The translations under genes and the position numbers were made by a program. From Spirochaetia bacterium (GTDB taxonomy: Bacteria > Spirochaetota > Spirochaetia > Treponematales > Breznakiellaceae): 9,419 bases of DNA. The stretch lies in the NCBI GenBank assembly GCA_025997875.1, contig BNVE01000148.1:1-9419 (forward strand), given 5' to 3'. This document shows positions 1 to 6,620 of this stretch, piece after piece. The notes under the pieces are model-generated. The model saw nothing but the letters and a program-made list of their open reading frames with translations. It was not told the origin of the DNA and ran no database searches. Each line of letters opens with the position of its first letter. Positions within the stretch are counted from its first letter, which is position 1.

Positions 1-283
1 CCTCGGTGAGCCCCTTGGACTTTGCGGTGATGTGGTCAAGCCCAACGCCGCCCACCCAGATAGACGCCTGAGGGTTAGCTTTTTCGGCTTCCAGCCGCGC
101 TACCGCTTCGCCGCCCGACAGGCGCACAAAACTGACGGCAATGCCCGTTTCCTTCTGAAACTGCTCGAAAAGCTCCTTTGCCAGGGGCTCTTCCAGGGTG
201 GTATACGCCGAAACCGAGTTCTGCGCCCATGCCGGAGCAGCCAGAAAAATAACCGCAAGCAGGATACCTAAAAAACGTTTCAT
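1..283 (-). CDS. ABC transporter periplasmic solute-binding protein, N-terminal part (cut by window edge)
   Basis: Reading leftward from ATG at 281-283, the gene runs off the window after 94 codons. The protein begins with a classic signal peptide: MKR, a hydrophobic stretch of about 13 residues, then APAWAQ with likely cleavage after AWA. The mature part begins NSVSAYTTLEEPLAKELFEQ and continues with KETGIAV and LEAEKANPQASIWVGG. That is the N-terminal lobe pattern of iron(III)/phosphonate-type solute-binding proteins (FbpA/AfuA-like), which deliver a substrate to an inner-membrane ABC permease. The substrate cannot be told from this fragment. A strong ribosome binding site, AGGAGG at 289-294, lies five bases before the ATG and fixes the start. 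It follows pyrE on the same strand after 81 bases, but the role is unrelated to pyrimidines, so it is probably a separate unit or the first gene of a transporter operon to the left. Confidence 0.85.
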   Translation of the reverse strand, partial: MKRFLGILLAVIFLAAPAWAQNSVSAYTTLEEPLAKELFEQFQKETGIAVSFVRLSGGEAVARLEAEKANPQASIWVGGVGLDHITAKSKGLTE

Positions 284-364
284 AAATGCCTCCTAAAAAT
301 TGTAAAAAAGTTCTTTCTAAGTATAATACAGGTTCTTAAAAAATGCACTAAAAATCTTTGGAGC
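284..364. promoter_or_regulatory. AT-rich spacer between pyrE and the solute-binding protein gene
   Basis: This spacer is very AT-rich. It carries overlapping -10-like hexamers on both strands around 320-328. On the - strand, TATTAT (323-328) or TATACT (320-325) could serve the binding-protein gene, but no good -35 is visible. On the + strand, TTGTAA (300-305), a 16-base spacer and TATAAT (322-327) make a better match that would read antisense into pyrE. I see no hairpin terminator for pyrE here, so readthrough from pyrE is possible. Confidence 0.35.
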
Positions 365-952
365 CTAAAATTTCCGGGAACCGGGCTTGATTGCGGGAAT
401 GCCCTTCTTACAGAGCTCGCAGTCGGTGCTTTCCCAGTTTGCCACATCCACTTTGGCGGCGGGATACAGGGGCCAAGGCGCGGAAACCCCCTCCGCCCGG
501 CGGTCCACAATGCAGGCCAGGGCGACCACCTTTGCCCCCAGACTTTCCAGCACTTTGGCGCTTTCCCCGGAGGATTTTGTGGTGGTAACCACATCTTCGG
601 CGATCAGGATACGCTGTCCCGGGCTTAGCTCAAAACCCCGGCGCAGGGTCATGGCCCCGGTATCGTCCCGCTCGGTAAAGAAGGCCGGGAGCCCCAGCTG
701 ACGACCCAGTTCATAGGCTACGATGATCCCCCCCATGGCGGGACCCACGATGGCGTCTATCCCCAGCCTGCCCGCCTGTATGTCGGCGCGGAGCCTGTCC
801 GCCACGCCCTTAAGGGCCGCCGCCGCCCGGTCCGGGTACTGTAACAATTTAGCGCACTGGAAATAGCGGTCACCATGACGGCCCGAGGACAACAGAAAGT
901 GCCCCTCCAGCATGGCCTCCGATTCCTTGAGCAGCTTGATAACTTCTTCCAT
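365..952 (-). CDS. pyrE: Orotate phosphoribosyltransferase
   Basis: PyrE joins orotate to PRPP to give OMP, the fifth step of UMP synthesis, in the cytoplasm as a dimer. The 195 residues fit the family. Near the N-terminus is the orotate-binding style segment GHFLLSSGRHGDRYFQCAKL (about 17-36). AIVGPAMGGII (67-77) and FFTERDD (91-97) follow. The PRPP-binding loop is ILIAEDVVTTTKSS (115-128). The C-terminus, with CELCKKGIP and KPGSR (178-193), is typical of one bacterial PyrE branch. One oddity is that the PRPP loop reads VVTTTKS where most members have VVTTGxS. The ATG at 950-952 is preceded at nine bases by GGGAAGGG (962-969), a fair ribosome site. It is separated from the other pyr genes by a + strand methyltransferase gene and starts 74 bases from it, divergently, so it probably has its own promoter. 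Confidence 0.96.
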   Translation of the reverse strand: MEEVIKLLKESEAMLEGHFLLSSGRHGDRYFQCAKLLQYPDRAAAALKGVADRLRADIQAGRLGIDAIVGPAMGGIIVAYELGRQLGLPAFFTERDDTGAMTLRRGFELSPGQRILIAEDVVTTTKSSGESAKVLESLGAKVVALACIVDRRAEGVSAPWPLYPAAKVDVANWESTDCELCKKGIPAIKPGSRKF

Positions 953-985
953 AATATAAGACCCTTCCCTTTTTCTGCCTAAATC

Positions 986-1014
986 TTGCTGAGGATACCA
1001 TAAACAGATACTAT
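986..1014 (+). promoter_or_regulatory. Candidate promoter of the DNA methyltransferase
   Basis: TTGCTG (986-991), a 17-base spacer and TACTAT (1009-1014) form a moderate sigma-70-type match. Transcription would start near 1021, only about six bases before the methyltransferase ATG at 1027. The message would then be leaderless or nearly so, which agrees with the absence of any Shine-Dalgarno sequence there. This is inferred from motif spacing only. Confidence 0.4.
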
Positions 1015-1026
1015 GAATCTACCTAT

Positions 1027-2142
1027 ATGCCGATCGACACCCCCGCCACCGAGGCCATCAAGTACACCGGTTCCAAGCTCAGACTGCTGCCCCATATTTT
1101 GTCGCTGTCGAAGAAGGCGGAAACCGCGGAGGGAATGGCTTGCGGAGCTGCGGTGTTTGACGGCTTCTCCGGATCGGGCAGGGTAAGCCAGGCCTATGCG
1201 AAAAAAGAATACCGGGTCTATGCAAATGATATCGCGATCTATTCAAAATTTTTTAACACCGCCTACCTCCTTAACAAAAAAGAGCCCCGGGCCTACCGGC
1301 CCCTGATCGATCATCTGAATTCCCTTGCCCCCCTTGACGGCTGGTTTACCGAACATTACGGCGGTGAAGAAAACAGTAATACTGTTAAATTCCCCTGGCA
1401 AAAAAAGAACACCCGCAAGCTCGATGCCATACGGGAAGAAATAGACCGCCTGAATCTTGATGAAGTTACCAAAGCTGTGGCGGTGACCAGCCTTATCCTC
1501 GCGCTGGATCAGGTTGACAGCACCATGGGGCATTATGTGTCTTATCTCAACGGATGGTCCCCCCGCTCCTATAAGGAGCTCAAACTGAGTACGCCGAAGC
1601 TCTGGGTAAATCAACAGGATAATGTGGTGATGAATGAGGATATCTTTAGCGCCGTTTCCCGATTGCCCGATGGCATTGATATCGCCTATCTGGACCCCCC
1701 CTACGGTTCCAATAACGAAAAGATGCCCCCCTCCCGGGTGCGCTACGCTTCCTATTACCACATCTGGACCACCATCTGCCTGAACGACAAGCCGGAAATT
1801 TTCGGCAAGGCAAGGCGGCGGGCGGATACATCGGACCTTATCGCCGCTTCGGTCTTTGAAGAATTCCGCCGCAGCCCGTCGGGGCGTTTTATGGTCATTG
1901 AGGCCATAGAAAAACTGATAAGGGAGATACGCGCAAAGTATATCATCCTTTCTTACAGTTCCGGCGGCAGGGCCACTGCGGAGGACCTGAACGAGGTCCT
2001 TAACACCTGCGGTGAAATTATCGAAATTGAAAAGATCGATTACAAAAAAAACGTGATGGCCGGTATGAAGTGGACCAACGACTGGATTAAGGATACGGAG
2101 GAAAAGAATTTTGAGTTTTTGTTTTTGGTGAAGAAAGGATAG
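1027..2142 (+). CDS. D12-class adenine-specific (N6) DNA methyltransferase, apparently solitary
   Basis: This 371-residue protein would transfer a methyl group from S-adenosylmethionine to adenine N6 in a specific DNA site. Visible motifs in family order are: IKYTGSKLRLLPHI (11-24), the N-terminal signature of D12/Dam-type enzymes; the SAM-binding motif DGFSGSG (45-51) followed by VYANDI (64-69); the catalytic motif DPPY (223-226); and ILSYSSGGR (307-315) in the later domain. The recognition site cannot be predicted. No restriction endonuclease gene is beside it, so it may be an orphan methylase or a remnant of a restriction-modification system. The ATG is the only in-frame start before the KYTGSK motif, since upstream the frame holds no ATG, GTG or TTG back to a stop at 952-954. 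No ribosome site precedes it. It sits between pyrE and pyrD on the opposite strand to both. Confidence 0.92.
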   Translation: MPIDTPATEAIKYTGSKLRLLPHILSLSKKAETAEGMACGAAVFDGFSGSGRVSQAYAKKEYRVYANDIAIYSKFFNTAYLLNKKEPRAYRPLIDHLNSLAPLDGWFTEHYGGEENSNTVKFPWQKKNTRKLDAIREEIDRLNLDEVTKAVAVTSLILALDQVDSTMGHYVSYLNGWSPRSYKELKLSTPKLWVNQQDNVVMNEDIFSAVSRLPDGIDIAYLDPPYGSNNEKMPPSRVRYASYYHIWTTICLNDKPEIFGKARRRADTSDLIAASVFEEFRRSPSGRFMVIEAIEKLIREIRAKYIILSYSSGGRATAEDLNEVLNTCGEIIEIEKIDYKKNVMAGMKWTNDWIKDTEEKNFEFLFLVKKG

Positions 2143-2186
2143 CAATGATATGATCCTGGCGGGACTTTATGAAACATAAATTTTGC

Positions 2187-2217
2187 AACAGGCTGCTGAA
2201 TAACGGGCAGCTGTTTT
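2187..2217 (+). terminator. Rho-independent terminator of the methyltransferase gene
   Basis: A hairpin with left arm AACAGGCTGC (2187-2196, one bulged G), a ten-base loop and right arm GCAGCTGTT (2207-2215) is followed by a short run of T. It lies 45 bases after the methyltransferase stop and abuts the pyrD stop codon at 2216-2218. The reverse strand lacks a T run after the stem, so it probably works mainly for the + strand transcript. Confidence 0.6.
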
Positions 2218-3181
2218 ACCGCCTGTCCCTTATGGAAATCTCTCCCAGACTTGTAAAACCGGAATGCCTCATATATTCTGTGATGCCCTCAATGATTTCG
2301 ATCATCGCCGGGGGATGGGCAAAGGTGGCTGAACCCACTTCGATTGCCGCCGCTCCCGCCATAAGGAACTCCAGGGCGTCATTGGCGCCGGCAATGCCCC
2401 CCATTCCTACAAGGGGAACCGGTACCGCATCGTAGAGTTCCCAGACCATGCGGAGGGCAATGGGCCGGATGGCGGGGCCGGAAAGGCCGGCGCTGGTATT
2501 GTCAAATACCGGCTTCCGGGCCGTGATGTCGATAGCCATGGCCTTGAAGGTATTTACCAGGGACAGGGCGTCTGCCCCGGCCTCCACACAGGCGCGGGCA
2601 ACTGCGGCAAGGTCCGGGGCGTTAGGTGAAAGCTTTACCATCAAAGGCTTGTCCGGCGCGGCCCTTCGTACCGGGCGCACCACCAGGGCGGCGGCTTCCG
2701 GATCAAGGCCAAAGGCCATACCCCCGGCCTTGACGTTGGGGCAGGAGATGTTGAGCTCGATTATGTCGATGGAAGATGTGTTCAATAAAACTGCCCCTTC
2801 GGCGTATTCCTCCACGGTGGAACCCGAAAGGTTTGCGATCACCGCAGGCCCCAATGCGCGGAGACGGGGGAGTTCCTTTTCCAGAAAGGCCGGAATCCCG
2901 GGGTTTTCCAGGCCGATGGAATTCATCAGCCCCGCCGGTGTTTCGTGGAGCCGCTGTCCGGCGTTCCCCGACCGGGCCTTGAGGGTAAGGCCCTTGGTGC
3001 AGATACCCCCCAGCCGTGACACATCAATAAGCCCTGCGTATTCCCGGCCATAGCCAAAGGTTCCGGAGGCGGCGATCACGGGATTGCGGAAGCGGACCCC
3101 GGCGATGGTGACAGATAAATCGGTTTGCTCAGGCTGTGGCCCGGGACCGGCGGCCCCGGGGCGGGGATTTTTCTTACTCAA
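2216..3181 (-). CDS. pyrD: Dihydroorotate dehydrogenase, class 1B catalytic subunit
   Basis: PyrD oxidises dihydroorotate to orotate using FMN. In class 1B enzymes the electrons pass to NAD+ through the PyrK partner, in a PyrD2-PyrK2 complex. The 321 residues carry NPVIAASGTFGYG (33-45), NSIGLENPG (87-95), ELNISCPNVKAGG (142-154) with the catalytic base Cys147 that marks class 1B (class 2 has Ser), MVKLSPN (181-187), LVNT (208-211), GLSGPAIRP (232-240) and GMGGI (259-263). The start is a TTG (3179-3181) that overlaps the last eight bases of pyrK. It is supported by GGAGGAG at 3189-3195, seven bases upstream. This gives an extra proline/glycine-rich N-terminal tail of about 20 residues before the usual DLSVTIAG start. 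The overlap implies translational coupling with pyrK. It is the last gene of the pyrCFKD block. Confidence 0.96.
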   Translation of the reverse strand: MSKKNPRPGAAGPGPQPEQTDLSVTIAGVRFRNPVIAASGTFGYGREYAGLIDVSRLGGICTKGLTLKARSGNAGQRLHETPAGLMNSIGLENPGIPAFLEKELPRLRALGPAVIANLSGSTVEEYAEGAVLLNTSSIDIIELNISCPNVKAGGMAFGLDPEAAALVVRPVRRAAPDKPLMVKLSPNAPDLAAVARACVEAGADALSLVNTFKAMAIDITARKPVFDNTSAGLSGPAIRPIALRMVWELYDAVPVPLVGMGGIAGANDALEFLMAGAAAIEVGSATFAHPPAMIEIIEGITEYMRHSGFTSLGEISIRDRR

Positions 3182-4028
3182 GGATCAGCTCCTCCGCCGG
3201 GAAGATGGGGCCGTCGGCGCAGCAGCGTTTGTTGCCGCTTTTGGTTTTAACGGTGCAGCCCAGACAGGCTCCCACCCCGCAGGCCATGTGCCTTTCCAGG
3301 CTGACAAAACAGGGAATGCCTGCGGCCCCGCACTTTGCCGCCACGGCCCGCAGCATTGCTGTGGGACCGCAGGCAAAGACCGCCGCATATTTTGCCGGGT
3401 CGAGAAAATCGGGGATGCGGCCTTTCTTGCCTTCCTTGCCGTCTTCGGTAGCGATGATCAGATTTTGTGAATCCAAAACAGCGGGCCCCAGAAGGCCGTA
3501 ACGTTCTTCCCTTGTTTTGAAACCGGTCCTGAAGCCGGCGTAAAAGTCAAAACGGTATTTCTGGAATTCCCCCGGCAGCCCTTCCAGGGGAGCGACTCCA
3601 ATGCCGCCGCCAACCAGGGCGATGGGCTTCTTCGTATTTTTGGGCGGAAGGAATTCTTCCCAGCAATTCCCCAGGGGGCCGGTAAGTTCCACCTCTCCAC
3701 CGGTTTGCATCTCCGCCAGCTCCGCTGTTCCCGGCCCCCGTCTGGCGATAAGGAAACAGATAGAATCGGTGATCATCAAGGTGACATGGTCCCCGCTTTT
3801 CCCGCGAAGCCGTCTGCGATTTTCCGGAGTGTCTTCTATTGCCTTTTCCCAAAACGCAACACTGATGGGCCGGCCGAGGAAGGCATGGGATCGTTTTGGC
3901 TTGATCAAAAAGAATTGCCCTGTCTGCGGCGCCGGGCCGGACCATGCAAGGTCCAGGCGGAATATTTCGCTGTTGATGTCCTTATTGGCGAGGACTTTGC
4001 CGGTGATAAACTGTTTCTGATTATTCAT
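3174..4028 (-). CDS. pyrK: Dihydroorotate dehydrogenase electron-transfer subunit (FAD, 2Fe-2S)
   Basis: PyrK carries electrons from PyrD's FMN via a [2Fe-2S] cluster and FAD to NAD+. The 284 residues show the ferredoxin-reductase fold in order: a beta-barrel FAD domain with GRPIS (52-56), the nucleotide-binding VGGGIGVAP (139-147), ACGPTAML (219-226), and the cluster-binding ACGVGACLGC (Cys250, 255, 258) with a fourth ligand at Cys269 or 270 before ADGPIF. I chose the ATG at 4026-4028 because MNNQKQFITGKV matches where the family begins. The frame stays open back to a GTG at 4100, but that codon lies on the border of an inserted repeat and has no ribosome site. The region before the ATG holds the perfect palindrome GGGTATACCC (4031-4040) and only a weak GGTGGG. 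It overlaps pyrD downstream and is separated from pyrF by the 212-base inserted element. Confidence 0.95.
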   Translation of the reverse strand: MNNQKQFITGKVLANKDINSEIFRLDLAWSGPAPQTGQFFLIKPKRSHAFLGRPISVAFWEKAIEDTPENRRRLRGKSGDHVTLMITDSICFLIARRGPGTAELAEMQTGGEVELTGPLGNCWEEFLPPKNTKKPIALVGGGIGVAPLEGLPGEFQKYRFDFYAGFRTGFKTREERYGLLGPAVLDSQNLIIATEDGKEGKKGRIPDFLDPAKYAAVFACGPTAMLRAVAAKCGAAGIPCFVSLERHMACGVGACLGCTVKTKSGNKRCCADGPIFPAEELILE

Positions 4029-4087
4029 TCGGGTATACCCACCGGTACAAATAATATCGAAATAACCTGATACCTTCAATATGCGGC

Positions 4088-4098
4088 GGCTGCGGAGC
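4088..4098 (+). repeat. Left copy of the target-site duplication flanking the MITE-like element
   Basis: GGCTGCGGAGC here is repeated exactly at 4311-4321, on the far side of the element. Beyond it to the left lies what was the ancestral end of pyrF: on the - strand GCC GCA TAT TGA, with the old stop at 4076-4078. Confidence 0.75.
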
Positions 4099-4310
4099 AC
4101 GACAAACGCATGAAAACTTCAGAACCTGATAAAGCGCCGATTTTAAGATAAACTTTAGCTGAAGTCCCCAGGAAACGCAGAGCAGAATCGCTTGAAAGCA
4201 TAGTTTTCAGCTTTTTTTCGCGTTTTTTGCGATTTGGTAATTACAAAATCTTACCGATTTCCTGAAAAATCACGTAAATCCACGGTTGAAATTCTTCATG
4301 CGTTTGTCGT
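4099..4310. mobile_element. MITE-like insertion, 212 bases, in the pyrF-pyrK junction
   Basis: The ends are perfect inverted repeats of 16 bases: ACGACAAACGCATGAA at 4099-4114 and its reverse complement at 4295-4310. An imperfect match continues for about ten more bases inward. Immediately outside lies the direct repeat GGCTGCGGAGC at 4088-4098 and 4311-4321, as expected for a target-site duplication. Because the next base also pairs (C4098 with G4311), the structure can equally be read as 17-base termini with a 9-base duplication. The interior is AT-rich and has no ORF of note, with small hairpins such as TCGC/GCGA around 4218-4232 and a near-palindrome at 4152-4165. Size, termini, duplication and lack of genes fit a non-autonomous element moved in trans by some transposase. 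The termini do not resemble the left end proposed for the ISAs1-type element at the right edge. Confidence 0.8.
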
Positions 4311-5210
4311 GGCTGCGGAGCGGATCGCGTCCCTCATTTCGATGGCTGCCCTTCGGGCGGCTTCTGCGGCAAAGCGGTTGCCTGCTTCACAATCCGCGCC
4401 TTCCGCACTTTTACCTGCGGCTTTTAATTCTGCGGTCCAGGCCTTAAGGATGGATCGGGATGCGTTGACCACTCCGCCGTTGCCGTTTTGCAGAAGCAGC
4501 GCTGCGTCATCGGCGGCTCCGCCCTGTGCGCCGTAGCCGGGGATCAGGAAAAAGAGGTTCCCCCGTTTTTCCCGGATAGCCGCCGCCTCGTCCCGTTCGG
4601 TGCATCCTACCACCGCCCCGAACGCGCCGTAGCCGTGTACGCCCCGGTGGGATTCCGCAAGCGCTGCGAGCCGGTCACCTACGGCATCGTAAAGCCTGCC
4701 GCCGCTTTTCAGTTCCTGGTATTCAAAATCCCGCATCCCCTTGTTGCTGGTACGCATCAGCACGAATGCGCCCTTGCCCTTTGAATCGGCATAGCTGATC
4801 CAGGGCTCGATGGAATCCATCCCCATGTAGGGGGAGAGGGTGACAAAGTCAGCCTCAAAGTCGCCGTCGAAGTGGGCCCTGGCGTAGCGGAGCGCCGTAT
4901 CGGCAATGTCACCCCGTTTGATGTCGGCGATAGCCAGGGCGCCCTGTTCACGCAGGTACCTTAGGGTTTGCGCATAGGCGCTGAGCCCCGCAAGGCCCAG
5001 TTCTTCGTAATAGGCGATCTGTACTTTATAGCAGGCGGCGGCGTCAATGGTGGCGTTGATAAGGGCCTTGTTAAAAGCCAGTACCGCATCGGCATCGGAG
5101 GCAGCGGCCTTCCGTTCCTCGGGCGGGATGTAATCAACAGTGGTATCAAGACCCACACAGACGTGGCCCTTTGCGGCAACCGCTTCGTACAGTTTATCCA
5201 TATTAAGCAT
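4296..5210 (-). CDS. pyrF: Orotidine 5'-phosphate decarboxylase, type 2
   Basis: PyrF decarboxylates OMP to UMP, the last step of the pathway. Its 304 residues match the longer type 2 family. Key features are GLDTT (20-24), FNKALINAT (46-54), the catalytic ADIKRGDIADT (95-105) with Asp96, Lys98 and Asp101, TLSPYMG (124-130), FVLMRTSNKG (149-158), and the phosphate-binding PGYGAQGG (224-231) with VNASRSI (248-254). I chose the ATG at 5208-5210 because AGGAG lies six bases upstream, inside the last codons of pyrC. A TTG two codons earlier overlaps the pyrC stop but touches the ribosome site. The gap to pyrC is two bases, so the two are probably translationally coupled. The last residues TTNA and the stop codon come from the inverted repeat of the inserted element; the ancestral end would have read RSAAAAY. 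Confidence 0.95.
   Translation of the reverse strand: MLNMDKLYEAVAAKGHVCVGLDTTVDYIPPEERKAAASDADAVLAFNKALINATIDAAACYKVQIAYYEELGLAGLSAYAQTLRYLREQGALAIADIKRGDIADTALRYARAHFDGDFEADFVTLSPYMGMDSIEPWISYADSKGKGAFVLMRTSNKGMRDFEYQELKSGGRLYDAVGDRLAALAESHRGVHGYGAFGAVVGCTERDEAAAIREKRGNLFFLIPGYGAQGGAADDAALLLQNGNGGVVNASRSILKAWTAELKAAGKSAEGADCEAGNRFAAEAARRAAIEMRDAIRSAATTNA
4311..4321 (+). repeat. Right copy of the target-site duplication flanking the MITE-like element
   Basis: GGCTGCGGAGC, identical to 4088-4098. This copy is still inside the pyrF reading frame and encodes the residues RSAA near the C-terminus on the - strand. Confidence 0.75.
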
Positions 5211-5212
5211 GC

Positions 5213-6565
5213 TCAACTCCTTCCATCAAAAACAACCCGGCCCCCGTGAAGGGTTAAAATAATTTTACCCCGAAGGGCGCGGCCCTGAAAGGGGGAATTC
5301 TTCCCCCGCGATTTAAAGGATGCGCTCTCCACGATCCAGAACGCCTCCGTATCGGCGATCACCAGATCCCCCCGCAGTCCCGCAGCAATTCTACCGCGAT
5401 CATGTAAGCCCAAAATCCGGGCAGGGTTGGCGCTCATCAGAAAGGACAGCCGTTTTAAATCAACAGTATTTTGGTGATCTTTGGCAGCCCCTTCACCGGT
5501 AAGGCAGCCAAGGCAGACCGCGAAACCGGTTTCCAGCCCCGTAAAGCCCGGCACGCCTGCGGCCTTGTCGGTTTCCGAATGGGGCGCATGGTCGGTGGCA
5601 ATGGCGTCGATGGTCTCGTCCAGGATCGCTTCGATCACCGCCAGCCGGTCTTTCTCACTCCGCAGGGGAGGGTTCACCCGGCCCCAGGATTCATCTCCCA
5701 AAATATGGGCGTCCTCTTCGGTAAGGGCAATGTGGTGGGGCGTTGCCTCGCAGGTAATCGTAAAAGCTGAAGTGTGTGCGGCGGAATACCCAAGGCTGCC
5801 GTCCATACCATTGGCGCAGTTCTCCGCAGAATGTTTTGCTTCCCGAACCATGGCGGCGGCTTCTTTGGTGGAGACGTGGGCGATGTGTACATGGGCGCCC
5901 GCTTTTTTCCCCAGCCCAATGGCCCGCCTGGTTGCAGCGTTTTCTTCGATACGGCTCCATACATCCCGGCCTTTACCGGCTTTCTTTGCCGCCTCCGCTT
6001 CCGGTCCACCGGCGTCGCAATGGCAGGAGACGGGGATGCCCAGCCGCCGGGCTTCGGCAAAGGCGGTGAGGAAGAGAGCGTCATCCGCCACATCCTTGCC
6101 ATCTTCGGAAAGCATGCGGACCGTTTGCTGGTTTGCGTCCAGTTCCGTAATACCTGAAAGTTCTGTGCCCTCCATATTTTTGGTGAGTGACAGCACGGGG
6201 TACAGATCGATAAGGCCCAGATTGCGGGAACGGTTTTTTAAGGCAAGGGCCTTCTCCGGGGTATCGGTCACCGGTTTGGTGTTTGCCATGCACACCACCG
6301 TACCGTAGCCCCCCGCAGCCGCCGCAAGGGCCGCCGATTCCAGGGTCTCCTTTTCGCTTAAGCCCGGGTCCCGAAAATGCGCATGGAGGTCCACAAAGGC
6401 CGGCATCAGGGTAAGCCCCCTGCCTTCAATGATCTGATCAGCATTAATGGGGAAATCCGCGTCATCAGAAATAATCTTCCGGATGATCCCGTCTTCGATA
6501 AGCACAGAACCGTGCATGTCGGTAGATTCATCGACGATATGAAAGTTTTTCAGAACGGTCAGCAT
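5213..6565 (-). CDS. pyrC: Dihydroorotase, class I
   Basis: PyrC closes carbamoyl aspartate to dihydroorotate, step three of the pathway, as a cytoplasmic zinc amidohydrolase. The 450 residues show MPAFVDLHAHFRDPG (54-68) with metal ligands His61 and His63, MANTKPVTD (93-101), SEDG with Asp155 where bacterial class I enzymes use Asp as bridging ligand, SCHCDAGG with His182, HIAHVST (227-233) with His230, CEATPHH (272-278), RVNPPLR (296-302), ATDHAPH with catalytic Asp325, and NPARILGL (380-387). It is some 20 residues longer than usual. The excess appears to lie between the HVST motif and ITCEATPHH, roughly residues 245-268. The ATG at 6563-6565 follows a G-run (CCGGGGGG) that can act as a weak ribosome site. 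It is the first gene of the pyrCFKD block and diverges from the hydrolase gene. Confidence 0.95.
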   Translation of the reverse strand: MLTVLKNFHIVDESTDMHGSVLIEDGIIRKIISDDADFPINADQIIEGRGLTLMPAFVDLHAHFRDPGLSEKETLESAALAAAAGGYGTVVCMANTKPVTDTPEKALALKNRSRNLGLIDLYPVLSLTKNMEGTELSGITELDANQQTVRMLSEDGKDVADDALFLTAFAEARRLGIPVSCHCDAGGPEAEAAKKAGKGRDVWSRIEENAATRRAIGLGKKAGAHVHIAHVSTKEAAAMVREAKHSAENCANGMDGSLGYSAAHTSAFTITCEATPHHIALTEEDAHILGDESWGRVNPPLRSEKDRLAVIEAILDETIDAIATDHAPHSETDKAAGVPGFTGLETGFAVCLGCLTGEGAAKDHQNTVDLKRLSFLMSANPARILGLHDRGRIAAGLRGDLVIADTEAFWIVESASFKSRGKNSPFQGRALRGKIILTLHGGRVVFDGRS

Positions 6566-6591
6566 TATCCCCCCGGTAAACGAGATTTTTC

Positions 6592-6620
6592 TTGATAGGA
6601 TACAGAATGGAGTTTATAAT
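6592..6620 (+). promoter_or_regulatory. Promoter of the alpha/beta hydrolase gene
   Basis: TTGATA (6592-6597), a 17-base spacer and a perfect TATAAT (6615-6620) form a near-consensus sigma-70-type promoter. Transcription should start near 6627, about 29 bases before the hydrolase ATG. Confidence 0.7.

Noticed and set aside
1243..2145. Long 300-codon reading frame opposite the methyltransferase
   Set aside because: It lies wholly within the methyltransferase gene, which has clear family motifs; the protein shows no recognisable domain and looks like a GC-driven shadow.
4029..4100. Longer pyrK starting at the GTG at 4098-4100
   Set aside because: The added 24 residues do not resemble PyrK, there is no ribosome site, and the codon spans the border of the inserted element.
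4099..4310. The inverted repeat as a simple terminator or CRISPR remnant
   Set aside because: The arms are 180 bases apart and bordered by an exact direct repeat, which fits an insertion rather than a terminator; there are no repeated spacer units.
5481..6308. 275-codon + strand frame opposite pyrC
   Set aside because: Serine/alanine-rich composition with no motif; it is a shadow of pyrC.
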